The position numbers and the translations under genes are program-made. Positions 32,886 through 39,897 of a DNA stretch of 64,000 bases are shown here, piece after piece. How positions within the stretch are numbered: the first letter of the stretch is position 1; each line of letters opens with the position of its first letter. The DNA is from Pontiellaceae bacterium B12227 (GTDB lineage: Bacteria; Verrucomicrobiota; Kiritimatiellia; Kiritimatiellales; Pontiellaceae): positions 1 through 64,000 of the forward strand of contig JAROAZ010000024.1 in assembly GCA_029432775.1 (NCBI GenBank). Direction: 5' to 3'. The notes beneath the pieces were generated by a model. The model saw only the letters and a program-made list of their open reading frames with translations, was not told the DNA's origin and did not search any database.

Positions 32886-33671
32886 ATGCTTCGCGGTCGA
32901 AGGTTGAGGGTCGGGTGGTTGAAGGTCTCTGCTTTCGCTCTGCTTCTGATGCCCCTTCTTTTTTCCGGGTGCGCGAGCATGATCAATGGAAAACCGCCCG
33001 GACCTTGGCACGATGCCTATGAGCCGCTGGCCGACCCCGCTGCCGAGACCTTTCTTTTCCAGTCATTGGAAAAAGCAAAAGCCAAATTCGGAGAACCGGT
33101 TGTGCCGGTGAACCAGGTGATTTTCCGGCGCTCCCGTAAAACGGAAGCCGCGAAAGGGTATCGGATCGGTGAGGATTTTTCCCTGACCGAGTGCATTGAT
33201 TCCACCAACGGTATTTTTGTGATCTATATCGGGGTGGACCCCGATCATCAGAATTTTTATCCCCTGCTCGGGCACGAATGTGCTCATCTGATCAATGCTC
33301 GGATCACCGACTGGTATATGGAAGGCATTGCCACCGTCTTCTCCGAAGAGGTCTGCAAGGATGCCGGCAGGGAATGGGGCAACTGGAAGCGGCACTTTAT
33401 GCGTTCGCGCAAAGATCCCTACGGATTGTCTTATCGTATGATGAGCGATCTGCAGGCTGCATTCCCCGAGCAGTATCCGGAGCTGCTTCAGTTCGCCGTG
33501 CCCAACGGAAAGGGGCCGGAGTGGCTGCGCATCGATATCGATGCCTGGCTCGCCACCTTGCCGGACGACGGGGTGGATGACGCGCTCGATATCATACAGC
33601 CGCATGTGAAGGTGCTGCGCCGCCGGGTGAATGAGCAATACGGATTTGCTGTGCCTGAAGTGTTACAATAA
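32886..33671 (+). CDS. Lipoprotein with HExxH metallopeptidase-like site
   Basis: 261 residues from the ATG at 32886. The lipobox LFSGC places the acylated cysteine at residue 29. The body carries HECAH at 130-134, an HExxH zinc motif, with WYMEGIATVFSEE giving Glu146 as a possible third zinc ligand. This layout fits gluzincin (MA clan)-like enzymes, though the family was not identified. A palindrome near 33057 encodes F-Q-S-L-E. It is probably anchored in the periplasm, and overlaps the gmhA operon in orientation and spacing. A peptidase activity is inferred only from the motif. Confidence 0.75.
   Translation: MLRGRRLRVGWLKVSAFALLLMPLLFSGCASMINGKPPGPWHDAYEPLADPAAETFLFQSLEKAKAKFGEPVVPVNQVIFRRSRKTEAAKGYRIGEDFSLTECIDSTNGIFVIYIGVDPDHQNFYPLLGHECAHLINARITDWYMEGIATVFSEEVCKDAGREWGNWKRHFMRSRKDPYGLSYRMMSDLQAAFPEQYPELLQFAVPNGKGPEWLRIDIDAWLATLPDDGVDDALDIIQPHVKVLRRRVNEQYGFAVPEVLQ
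33057..33071. repeat. Palindrome copy inside the lipoprotein gene (TTCCAGTCATTGGAA)
   Basis: Strict copy read as F-Q-S-L-E, about residues 58-62. Confidence 0.8.
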
Positions 33672-33681
33672 GGAGACCGCC

Positions 33682-34017
33682 ATGCCGATGATCAACCTGA
33701 AGAGTTCGTGCGAGATTCCTGCTGATCTGCTCAAAGGAATTTCGGAGATGATTGCCGAGTCGATCGGTAAACCGGAACAGTATGTGATGGTGGTGTCCGA
33801 TCAGGCCGACATGATGATGTCGGGCACGGCGGGCGATGCCGCCTATGCCGAGGTGAAGAGTCTGGGCGGACTCGGCCGCATGGTGAACCATGAAATTACG
33901 ATGAAACTCTGTGTGCTGCTCAACGACCACCTCGGTATTCCCGGCGACCGGATTTATGTGACCTTCCAATCATTGGAACGCGATCATTGGGGCTGGAACG
34001 GCTCCACGTTCGGCTAA
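33682..34017 (+). CDS. MIF/phenylpyruvate tautomerase-like protein
   Basis: 111 residues of the tautomerase (MIF) superfamily. The start is the ATG at 33682 with AAGGAGA upstream, giving MPMINLKSS. Pro2 becomes the catalytic N-terminal proline after Met removal. SIGKPEQYVMVVSDQADMMM and the C-terminal DRIYVTFQSLERDHWGWNGSTFG match MIF-like proteins. A palindrome at 33964 encodes the F-Q-S-L-E part of that tail. It ends four bases into the opposing thpR gene. The physiological substrate is unknown. Confidence 0.9.
   Translation: MPMINLKSSCEIPADLLKGISEMIAESIGKPEQYVMVVSDQADMMMSGTAGDAAYAEVKSLGGLGRMVNHEITMKLCVLLNDHLGIPGDRIYVTFQSLERDHWGWNGSTFG
33964..33978. repeat. Palindrome copy inside the MIF-like gene (TTCCAATCATTGGAA)
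   Basis: Strict copy read as F-Q-S-L-E in the conserved C-terminal strand of the protein. Confidence 0.82.
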
Positions 34018-34574
34018 AGCTTCAGGCGCTGCAGGACCGTGTATTTTGCGCCGTCAGGCAGCAGCTCGCTCTGGATGATCTGCACGGCTTTAACTTCCTG
34101 GGTTCCGAACGGAGCCTTCGCTTCTTTTTCCAGTGTTTGGAAAAGTTCATCGAGCTGGTCCAACGATTTAAAGCGGCCTAGGGTGAGGTGCGGGCGGAAC
34201 CGGTTGTCGTGATAGTCAACTGGGACCATTCCGAGGGCATCCACAACACATTGCTGCAACTCCATCAGCGCCGGAGTCTCCTGGATTCCGGCCCAGACCA
34301 CGCTTGGCCGGTTGCGGCGACCGAAGACCCCTGTGCCCTGAATATCTATCCGGAACGGTTCCAGTGATTGGAACTTTTCCCGCAGTGCGGTTTCCAATGG
34401 TTGGAGAATGGAGGCGGGGATATTCCCGAGAAAGGCGAGGGTCAGGTGGATGTTTTCCGGCTTCACCCAGCGAACGTCTGCATCCGTTTGTTTAAGTTTT
34501 TGCTGAAATTCGCTCAGTCTGGCACGGATTTCGCTTTCAATTTCTATGGCGATAAAGGCGCGTAGGGTTTCCAT
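34014..34574 (-). CDS. thpR: RNA 2',3'-cyclic phosphodiesterase
   Basis: 2H-family phosphoesterase (LigT/ThpR) that opens 2',3'-cyclic phosphates on RNA ends. 186 residues from the ATG at 34574 (AAAGGA upstream), opening METLRAFIAIEI. The two HxTx motifs are IHLTLAFLG and PHLTLGRF. The gene holds three palindrome copies, read as F-Q-T-L-E, F-Q-S-L-E and L-Q-P-L-E, the densest intragenic cluster in the window. It is divergent from the macro-domain gene, with 37 bases between starts. Confidence 0.95.
   Translation of the reverse strand: METLRAFIAIEIESEIRARLSEFQQKLKQTDADVRWVKPENIHLTLAFLGNIPASILQPLETALREKFQSLEPFRIDIQGTGVFGRRNRPSVVWAGIQETPALMELQQCVVDALGMVPVDYHDNRFRPHLTLGRFKSLDQLDELFQTLEKEAKAPFGTQEVKAVQIIQSELLPDGAKYTVLQRLKL
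34128..34142. repeat. Palindrome copy inside thpR (TTCCAGTGTTTGGAA)
   Basis: Strict copy; the minus strand reads F-Q-T-L-E. Confidence 0.8.
34359..34373. repeat. Palindrome copy inside thpR (TTCCAGTGATTGGAA)
   Basis: Strict copy; the minus strand reads F-Q-S-L-E. Confidence 0.8.
34392..34406. repeat. Palindrome copy inside thpR, one mismatch (TTCCAATGGTTGGAG)
   Basis: The minus strand reads L-Q-P-L-E, only 18 bases from the previous copy. Confidence 0.65.
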
Positions 34575-34611
34575 TGAGAATCCTTTGTTTGAGGAGCACA
34601 ATTTTAAAACC

Positions 34612-35121
34612 ATGGTTGAAATAGTCAAAGGCGATATTACGGAGCTGCAGGTGGACGCCATCGTGAATGCGGCCAATCAGACGCTGCTGGGCGGTGGCGG
34701 GGTGGACGGTGCGATTCACCGTGCGGCCGGTCCGCGGCTCAAGGCCGAGTGCGCTATGGCGGCAGGCTGCCCTACGGGATCGGCCAAATTGACAGAGGGC
34801 TATGATCTGCCGGCTCGATTTGTGATTCATGCGGTCGGCCCGGTATGGCACGGGGGCGGGCAGGGCGAGGACGAGCTGCTGGCATCATGCTATCGGGCGG
34901 CCATGCGGCTTGCGGAGGAACACCGCATTGATACCATTGCTTTTCCCTGCATCAGCACAGGGGTCTACCACTTTCCTTTCGAGCGCGCCTGCGGTATTGC
35001 GCTGAGCGAAATCTTCCGGGCGCTGGACGAGGGTAGCCGGATCAGGCAGGTCTATTGCGTCTGTTTTTCCGAGGAGGATTTCGATACCTACCAGCGGATC
35101 CTATCCACCTTCGGGCAGTAG
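34612..35121 (+). CDS. Macro domain protein, O-acetyl-ADP-ribose deacetylase type
   Basis: 169 residues, a single macro domain of the MacroD/YmdB kind that hydrolyses O-acetyl-ADP-ribose or ADP-ribosyl esters. Motifs are EIVKGDITELQVDAIVNAAN, the GGGGVDGAIHRAAG loop, and FPCISTGVYHFPFERA. The start is the ATG at 34612; a GAGGAG lies 15 bases upstream, which is long spacing. The 3' end overlaps the convergent glutaredoxin gene by 21 bases. It may act on RNA or protein ADP-ribosylation together with the neighbouring ThpR; this is only a neighbourhood inference. Confidence 0.93.
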   Translation: MVEIVKGDITELQVDAIVNAANQTLLGGGGVDGAIHRAAGPRLKAECAMAAGCPTGSAKLTEGYDLPARFVIHAVGPVWHGGGQGEDELLASCYRAAMRLAEEHRIDTIAFPCISTGVYHFPFERACGIALSEIFRALDEGSRIRQVYCVCFSEEDFDTYQRILSTFGQ

Positions 35122-35400
35122 GGTGTCGATTTCGCCGGATTGAATCAGCGGTTCCATCTTACGCCAGCCGCCGATGTGGTGTCCGCCGATAAAGATTTGC
35201 GGAACAAATTCCACCGGTCCGCCGCAGCGGCGGTACATCTCCTGTGTATAATCGGAATCAACGAATTCGTCTTTTGCAGCATCGTATTCAATGGCATAGG
35301 CCGTGAAGGTGATACCGCGTTTGTGCAGAAAGTCGATGGCTTCGGTGCAGAGCCCGCAGACCTTGGAATAGTAGATGTGTACTTCGGCTTGTGCTACCAT
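35101..35400 (-). CDS. Glutaredoxin
   Basis: 99-residue glutaredoxin fold. The redox motif CGLC lies at residues 15-18 (VHIYYSKVCGLCTEAIDFL), with the cis-proline FVPQIFIGGHHIGG near residue 66. The CGLC motif differs from the common CPYC. It overlaps the outer-membrane protein gene upstream by seven bases (ATGGTAG), which suggests translational coupling, and its end overlaps the macro-domain gene. Confidence 0.9.
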   Translation of the reverse strand: MVAQAEVHIYYSKVCGLCTEAIDFLHKRGITFTAYAIEYDAAKDEFVDSDYTQEMYRRCGGPVEFVPQIFIGGHHIGGWRKMEPLIQSGEIDTLLPEGG

Positions 35401-35858
35401 TTAAGCAGGATTCCCGCATTGAAAGAGGCTCCATCAAAGTAGGACTCTTCCATCTCGTGATAGCGGATTTCGGCCATGACCCCCACAAGAACAAACGTGG
35501 CCTCTACGCCGATTTGAGCAAAGTAGCCAGGGGCGTTGTCCAGATCGGTTGCATCGGAGTCGAACAGATAATACCCCACGCCCACGCCTGCGTACGGGGA
35601 AATCATGAAGGGAAGCCGGGCATTGATGGAAATGTCGAGCGGGACCATGTCGGTTTCAATGTCGTCAAAACGCACGTAGCCACCCCGGGCTTCGGCCGCT
35701 CCGAAACCCAGAAAGGTTTTTTTCAGGCGCAGACCGGCTCCGGCTCCGCTGTCGTCGGTATCCCAGTAGGTTCCATATGCGGTGAGGCTGGTATGTGCCA
35801 GTACCGGTCCTGTCAGGAGGCTTGTGGCGGCGAGCAGGGCAACGATCATCTTTTTCAT
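35394..35858 (-). CDS. Small outer-membrane beta-barrel-like protein
   Basis: 154 residues. A Sec signal (MIVALLAATSLLTGPVLA) is followed by alternating hydrophobic strands and G/Y/D turns (LTAYGTYWDTDDSG, GAGAGLRLKKTFLGFG, ISPYAGVGVGYYLF). The C-terminal aromatic strand ends FNAGILLKW, typical of small 8-strand barrels. Its stop codon overlaps the glutaredoxin start. Function is unknown. Confidence 0.72.
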   Translation of the reverse strand: MKKMIVALLAATSLLTGPVLAHTSLTAYGTYWDTDDSGAGAGLRLKKTFLGFGAAEARGGYVRFDDIETDMVPLDISINARLPFMISPYAGVGVGYYLFDSDATDLDNAPGYFAQIGVEATFVLVGVMAEIRYHEMEESYFDGASFNAGILLKW

Positions 35859-35904
35859 TATGCGTCCTCGGTTCGTTTTTTAAGACAGTAGGGAGGCAAG
35901 GCGA

Positions 35905-36093
35905 ATCGTTCCAGAATAAATAGACGATAAGTGACCGGGATCCGTTTCTTTCATCCGAAAGTCCTGCTCATTTAAGAGCCGGGGAACCGCAACGGGTTAT
36001 GTGATTTTGTCAGTAAATTCAGGCTCTTGCGTCGGTTTTTCCTGCGGCGCAGGCCCGGCATGGCGTTCGCCTCACCGTGCCGGGCTTTCTTTT
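35905..36093 (+). ncRNA. Candidate structured leader RNA upstream of parB
   Basis: The plus strand holds CCGAAAGTCCTG, then GAGCCGGGGAACCGCAACGG, and ends with a strong terminator hairpin (GCCCGGCA / TGCCGGGC at 36053-36085, then TTTCTTTTT). The GGGGAACC-x-GCAACGGGTT phrase recalls the start of some ydaO (c-di-AMP) and cobalamin aptamers, but the rest of either consensus is not evident. No plus-strand gene ends here, so an attenuated leader or a small RNA is the simplest reading. Confidence 0.35.
36053..36093 (+). terminator. Intrinsic terminator between the divergent genes
   Basis: Stem GCCCGGCA / TGCCGGGC with a 17-base loop and a pyrimidine-rich T tail. It lies about 100 bases upstream of parB with no gene before it on this strand. 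Confidence 0.75.
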
Positions 36094-36137
36094 TGTGGCG
36101 GTGAGGGGGTGATTGAACGACGATTAGCCTTTGTTTT

Positions 36138-36152
36138 TTCCAAGGTTTGGAT
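36138..36152. repeat. Palindrome copy, one mismatch (TTCCAAGGTTTGGAT)
   Basis: Intergenic, 45 bases upstream of the parB start. Confidence 0.6.
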
Positions 36153-36196
36153 AGATTATCTCCTGATTTTAAGCACTTGGAGAAGAGGTATTACGG

Positions 36197-37141
36197 ATGG
36201 CAGGGAAGCATAAAGGACTCGGGCGCGGCCTCGATGTATTGATTAAAGACGGAACAACCGCCAAAAAGAAGGCGGTCACCAAGAAGGCTCCGGCGAAAGC
36301 AGTTCCGGCCAAAGCCGCTCCGGAAAGCGGCGGTGTTCGTGAAGTTCCCGTTTCCAAAGTGGTGGCCAGCCCTTGGCAGCCTCGTAACGTTTTCGACTCC
36401 GAGGCGCTTTCCGAGCTCATTGAATCGGTAAAAACCCACGGAGTACTGCAGCCGCTGCTGGTACGACAGGTTGGAACCAAGTTTGAGCTGATTGCCGGTG
36501 AGCGCCGTCTGCGTGCGGCTCAGGCCGCTCAGTTGAAGCGAATCCCTATTATTGTTATTGAAGCCACCGACGAAAAAGCGCTCGAAATTGCGCTGATTGA
36601 AAACCTCCAGCGCGAGGATTTGAATCCCATTGAGGAGGCCGAGGGCTACGCGCTGCTGCAGAAGAAATTTAACCTGACGCAGGAGCGGGTCGCTGAACGG
36701 GTGGGTAAAGCCCGGGCATCGGTTGCCAATGCACTACGCCTGCTGGAGCTCCCGGAAGGGATTCGGAAATATGTGGCCGAAGGGCTGCTTTCCGTGGGGC
36801 ATGCCAAGGTGCTGCTTTCGCTTGAAAGTGAAAAGGAGCAGAACATATTGGCCCGTAAGGCCATCAAGGACGGAATGTCGGTCCGGGTATTGGAGAAGCT
36901 GGTTAAAAAGCTGACCCTGCCTCCGAAAAAGCCGCGTGCGGAAAAAACCGATCTGCCCTCCGACTATCTGCAGACACTCACGGACGAGCTGCATCAGTTC
37001 CTCGGAACCAGCCTCCGGATCTCGCCTTCGAAAACACTTACCAATGGTCGTAAGGTGAAGGGATCGCTGGAAATTGATTTCCACGATAATGAAGAGCTGG
37101 ACCGCCTGCTGACCATTATGGGCTATACAAGCGACCTCTAA
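36197..37141 (+). CDS. parB: ParB/Spo0J chromosome partition protein
   Basis: 314 residues. It binds parS and, with ParA and CTP, organises origin segregation. After a Lys/Ala-rich N-terminus (GKHKGLGRGLDVLI, the ParA-stimulating start), the ParB nuclease-like domain shows SPWQPRNVFD, GVLQPLLVRQ, GERRLRAAQ and ENLQREDLNPIEEAEGY. An HTH (LTQERVAERVGKARASVAN) and a C-terminal dimerisation helix follow. parA is not upstream, unlike the usual parAB order, and no TGTTTCACGTGAAACA-type parS was noticed. The M48 gene follows after two bases. Confidence 0.96.
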   Translation: MAGKHKGLGRGLDVLIKDGTTAKKKAVTKKAPAKAVPAKAAPESGGVREVPVSKVVASPWQPRNVFDSEALSELIESVKTHGVLQPLLVRQVGTKFELIAGERRLRAAQAAQLKRIPIIVIEATDEKALEIALIENLQREDLNPIEEAEGYALLQKKFNLTQERVAERVGKARASVANALRLLELPEGIRKYVAEGLLSVGHAKVLLSLESEKEQNILARKAIKDGMSVRVLEKLVKKLTLPPKKPRAEKTDLPSDYLQTLTDELHQFLGTSLRISPSKTLTNGRKVKGSLEIDFHDNEELDRLLTIMGYTSDL

Positions 37142-37143
37142 TC

Positions 37144-38262
37144 ATGTCTGACAAAAAGTCCAATCGGGAGGAGCTGGCGAAGGAATACGACGCGCTCCAT
37201 AATCGCCTTTTTCTCATTCAGATTCTGGTACTGGCAACCTTGCTGGCCGCCTATCAGTTCAGCGGGGCCTCCGCGGCTCTGGCCAATGGGCTCACGGGTC
37301 GTTTCGGCGACGGGCTGTGGTATGTAACCAATGCCATCTATACGGCGGTTTCGGTTTTCGGTTTTGCTGCGTTCATGATGCCGTTTTCCTATTACAGCGG
37401 CTATGTGCTGGAGCATCACTATGAGCTGTCGAACGAAACCTTCGGAGACTGGCTGGCCGATTTCGTTAAATCGCTGTTGATCGATCTGGTACTCGCCACG
37501 ATTCTCTTTTCGGTCATCTATGCCCTGCTGCGGCTCATTCCCGGCTGGTGGTGGTTGGCGGCGGCCGTTTTCTACATTCTGTTTGCGGTCGTGATGTCCA
37601 CGATTGCGCCGGTGGTGATCATGCCGTTATTCCATAAGTTTGAACCTCTGGAGGAGGGGGAGCTTACGGCGGCGGTGCGGAAAATGATGGATGAGGCCGG
37701 CATTAAAGTGGTGGGTGTATTCAAGTGGGGGCTCGAAGAAAAGACCTCCACGGCGAATGCCGCCTTTGCAGGCTTTGGAAAAACCAAGCGCATCATTCTC
37801 GGAGATACCCTTTTAAGCGGCTATTCTCAGGAGGAAATTCTGGCCATCCTGGCGCACGAGATCGGGCACTATAAAAACCGGGATGCCCTCCGGTTAATGG
37901 TTACGAGCTCGGTCCTGGCCTTGGCTGGTTTTTTTGTGGCGCACCACTGTCTGGTCTGGTTGACCGGCTTTTTTGATTTAGGTGAAATCTATAACATCGC
38001 CGCCGCTCCGGCCTTCATTTTCAGCCTGTTTGTTTTTTCACTGGTTTCCATGCCGGTGGCGAATATGCACTCCCGCCGGCGGGAGTTTGCGGCCGATGCC
38101 TATGCCATCGAAAAGATGGGCTCGCCCGATGCACTGGTGTCGGCTTTTGAAAAGCTGGCCGACCAGAATCTCTCGAATAAAGAGCCGACCGCCTGGGTTG
38201 AATTTTTGTTGCACAGTCATCCTTCAATGGCACGCCGAATCAAGCGGGCCCGGAATAACTAG
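37144..38262 (+). CDS. M48 family membrane metalloprotease (Ste24/CAAX-like)
   Basis: 372 residues with several membrane helices: ~22-42, 61-85, ~101-120, 122-145, ~255-275 and ~285-305. The zinc site HEIGH lies at about 238-242, with the third ligand in EFAADAYA near residue 316. The layout matches the CAAX prenyl protease 1-type M48A group rather than HtpX, which is shorter. In bacteria its role is membrane-protein quality control. It is translationally close to parB (two bases) and is followed by a flippase after 17 bases. Confidence 0.93.
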   Translation: MSDKKSNREELAKEYDALHNRLFLIQILVLATLLAAYQFSGASAALANGLTGRFGDGLWYVTNAIYTAVSVFGFAAFMMPFSYYSGYVLEHHYELSNETFGDWLADFVKSLLIDLVLATILFSVIYALLRLIPGWWWLAAAVFYILFAVVMSTIAPVVIMPLFHKFEPLEEGELTAAVRKMMDEAGIKVVGVFKWGLEEKTSTANAAFAGFGKTKRIILGDTLLSGYSQEEILAILAHEIGHYKNRDALRLMVTSSVLALAGFFVAHHCLVWLTGFFDLGEIYNIAAAPAFIFSLFVFSLVSMPVANMHSRRREFAADAYAIEKMGSPDALVSAFEKLADQNLSNKEPTAWVEFLLHSHPSMARRIKRARNN

Positions 38263-38279
38263 CCGGGCATAGGCAGCAC

Positions 38280-39881
38280 ATGAACAACGATTCCCAGAGG
38301 GAGGAGAAAGAGGGGGCGGAAGGAGCCTTCTTTTCCCGGGAAGCGGTTGGCAGTGTGCCGTGGATGCTGTTCGGGAAAGTGATCCTTTTCTTTGTCTATT
38401 TCGGCATCAGTATGCTGACCGTGAACGGGCTGGGAAAAGAAAAGTTCGGCATCTACAGCCTGATGACGAATATCTCCTCCTACATGCTGGTTTTATGCGG
38501 ACTGGGGCTGGGCTCGGCGCTGATGCGGTATGTCCCGGAACTGACCGCCCGCAAGAACCGGATGGGGCTGCTGCATCTGATGTGGAAATCCATCACCCTT
38601 CAGCTGTTGGCTGTGCTGGTGATCTCGGCCATCCTGCTCGCGCTGTGCGATCCGCTGCAGCGGTTATTCAACGCCGGGCATGTTGAGCACTTCCGTTTTT
38701 ACCTCAAGCTGGCCTGCGGGTTGACGGCCCTGTTGCTGATGAAAGATTTTGTCGGAACGGTTTTCACCTCCATTTATAAAACGCGGATGGTTGCCATTCT
38801 GTCGATTACCCACGGGCTGGGCTGGTTCTGTATGCTGTTTGTCTGGCTCTACTATAAGCCGGAAGTGGGCTCGGTATTTTTTGTGCAGATGTTGTCGGTA
38901 GGGCTGGTCTATTCGCTGGGAGCCGTGCTTCTGTTCAAGCATGTTTACGGGCTGCCCTGGAAGACGAATGAAAGGGGAATCGGGAGCCGGCGCACCCTGT
39001 CTTTCTCCGGAACGATCATGCTCAGCACGATCCTCCGCATGGTCATGTTCAAATATTCGGAGGTCTTCTTTATTGCGGCGGTGGGCGGGACCACACTGGC
39101 CGGCATCTACGACCTCGGCTATACCATTCCCTATACGGCGGTGACCTTCCTTCCGTTGGCGCTGCTGCCACTGTTCACGTCCGCGTTTGCCGAAGCCTAT
39201 GTGCGCGATCACAGCTGCCTTGGGAAACTGATCAGCTCCTACTATAAGCTCTTAATGATGGTCTCGCTGCCTATCGGCATTCTGGGTGCTTTCTTTGCGC
39301 CGCAGGCCTATCACGTGCTTTATTCAGGACAAATGGGCGATGCCGGCGGACCGGCCGCTGCCTTTTGTATAGTGCTGATGCTGCCGCTCATTTCCATGCC
39401 GCTCTCCGCCGCCATCAAGGCAAAGGAAAAGGTCCTCAATATGGTGCCCATGCTGGTGCTGCAGATTGTGGTGAATCTGATACTGGACTGGCTGCTGATC
39501 GTCTATTTCCGGCTCGGCGTCTGGGGCGGGATTGCTGCAGTGGCGGGAACGTTTGCGCTGACGATTCCGTTCCGGCTTGCGGTGGTGCGGGGCATACTGG
39601 GCGGGGTCTATTTTCCCGTGCGCTTTTTTCTGCGCATCACCGTGGCACTGGTGCTGCTCGCATGGGCGATTAAATCGGCCTGTAATCAGTTGAGCCTGTT
39701 TCAGTTGACCGATTTACAGTGGATCAATATCGGGCTGCTGTTTCTCGTGGGAGCGATCTATCTGGTGCTCTTTGCCTTAAGCGTTCGCCACCTTCGGCTG
39801 GTTCGGAATGAAGACATCGAGGATTTCCATGCGTTGGAAATCGATAAGCTCAATAAGGTCCTTCGCTACCTGGTAAAATAA
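38280..39881 (+). CDS. Polysaccharide/lipid flippase (MATE/Wzx-like)
   Basis: 533 residues with about 12-14 hydrophobic helices, opening VPWMLFGKVILFFVYFGISML. The overall pattern (SLMTNISSYMLVLCGLGLGSALMRYVPEL, TLAGIYDLGYTIPYTAVTFLPLALLPLFTSAF) is that of oligosaccharide flippase proteins that move lipid-linked sugars across the inner membrane. No glycosyltransferases lie nearby, so the substrate is open. It is convergent with the sulfatase gene, 16 bases apart. Confidence 0.88.
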   Translation: MNNDSQREEKEGAEGAFFSREAVGSVPWMLFGKVILFFVYFGISMLTVNGLGKEKFGIYSLMTNISSYMLVLCGLGLGSALMRYVPELTARKNRMGLLHLMWKSITLQLLAVLVISAILLALCDPLQRLFNAGHVEHFRFYLKLACGLTALLLMKDFVGTVFTSIYKTRMVAILSITHGLGWFCMLFVWLYYKPEVGSVFFVQMLSVGLVYSLGAVLLFKHVYGLPWKTNERGIGSRRTLSFSGTIMLSTILRMVMFKYSEVFFIAAVGGTTLAGIYDLGYTIPYTAVTFLPLALLPLFTSAFAEAYVRDHSCLGKLISSYYKLLMMVSLPIGILGAFFAPQAYHVLYSGQMGDAGGPAAAFCIVLMLPLISMPLSAAIKAKEKVLNMVPMLVLQIVVNLILDWLLIVYFRLGVWGGIAAVAGTFALTIPFRLAVVRGILGGVYFPVRFFLRITVALVLLAWAIKSACNQLSLFQLTDLQWINIGLLFLVGAIYLVLFALSVRHLRLVRNEDIEDFHALEIDKLNKVLRYLVK

Positions 39882-39897
39882 CAGAGTATTCCCGGGC

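Noticed and set aside
35905..36050. Firm c-di-AMP (ydaO) or cobalamin riboswitch call
   Set aside because: Only one short phrase matches; the remaining conserved blocks were not found, so it is left as a low-confidence leader.
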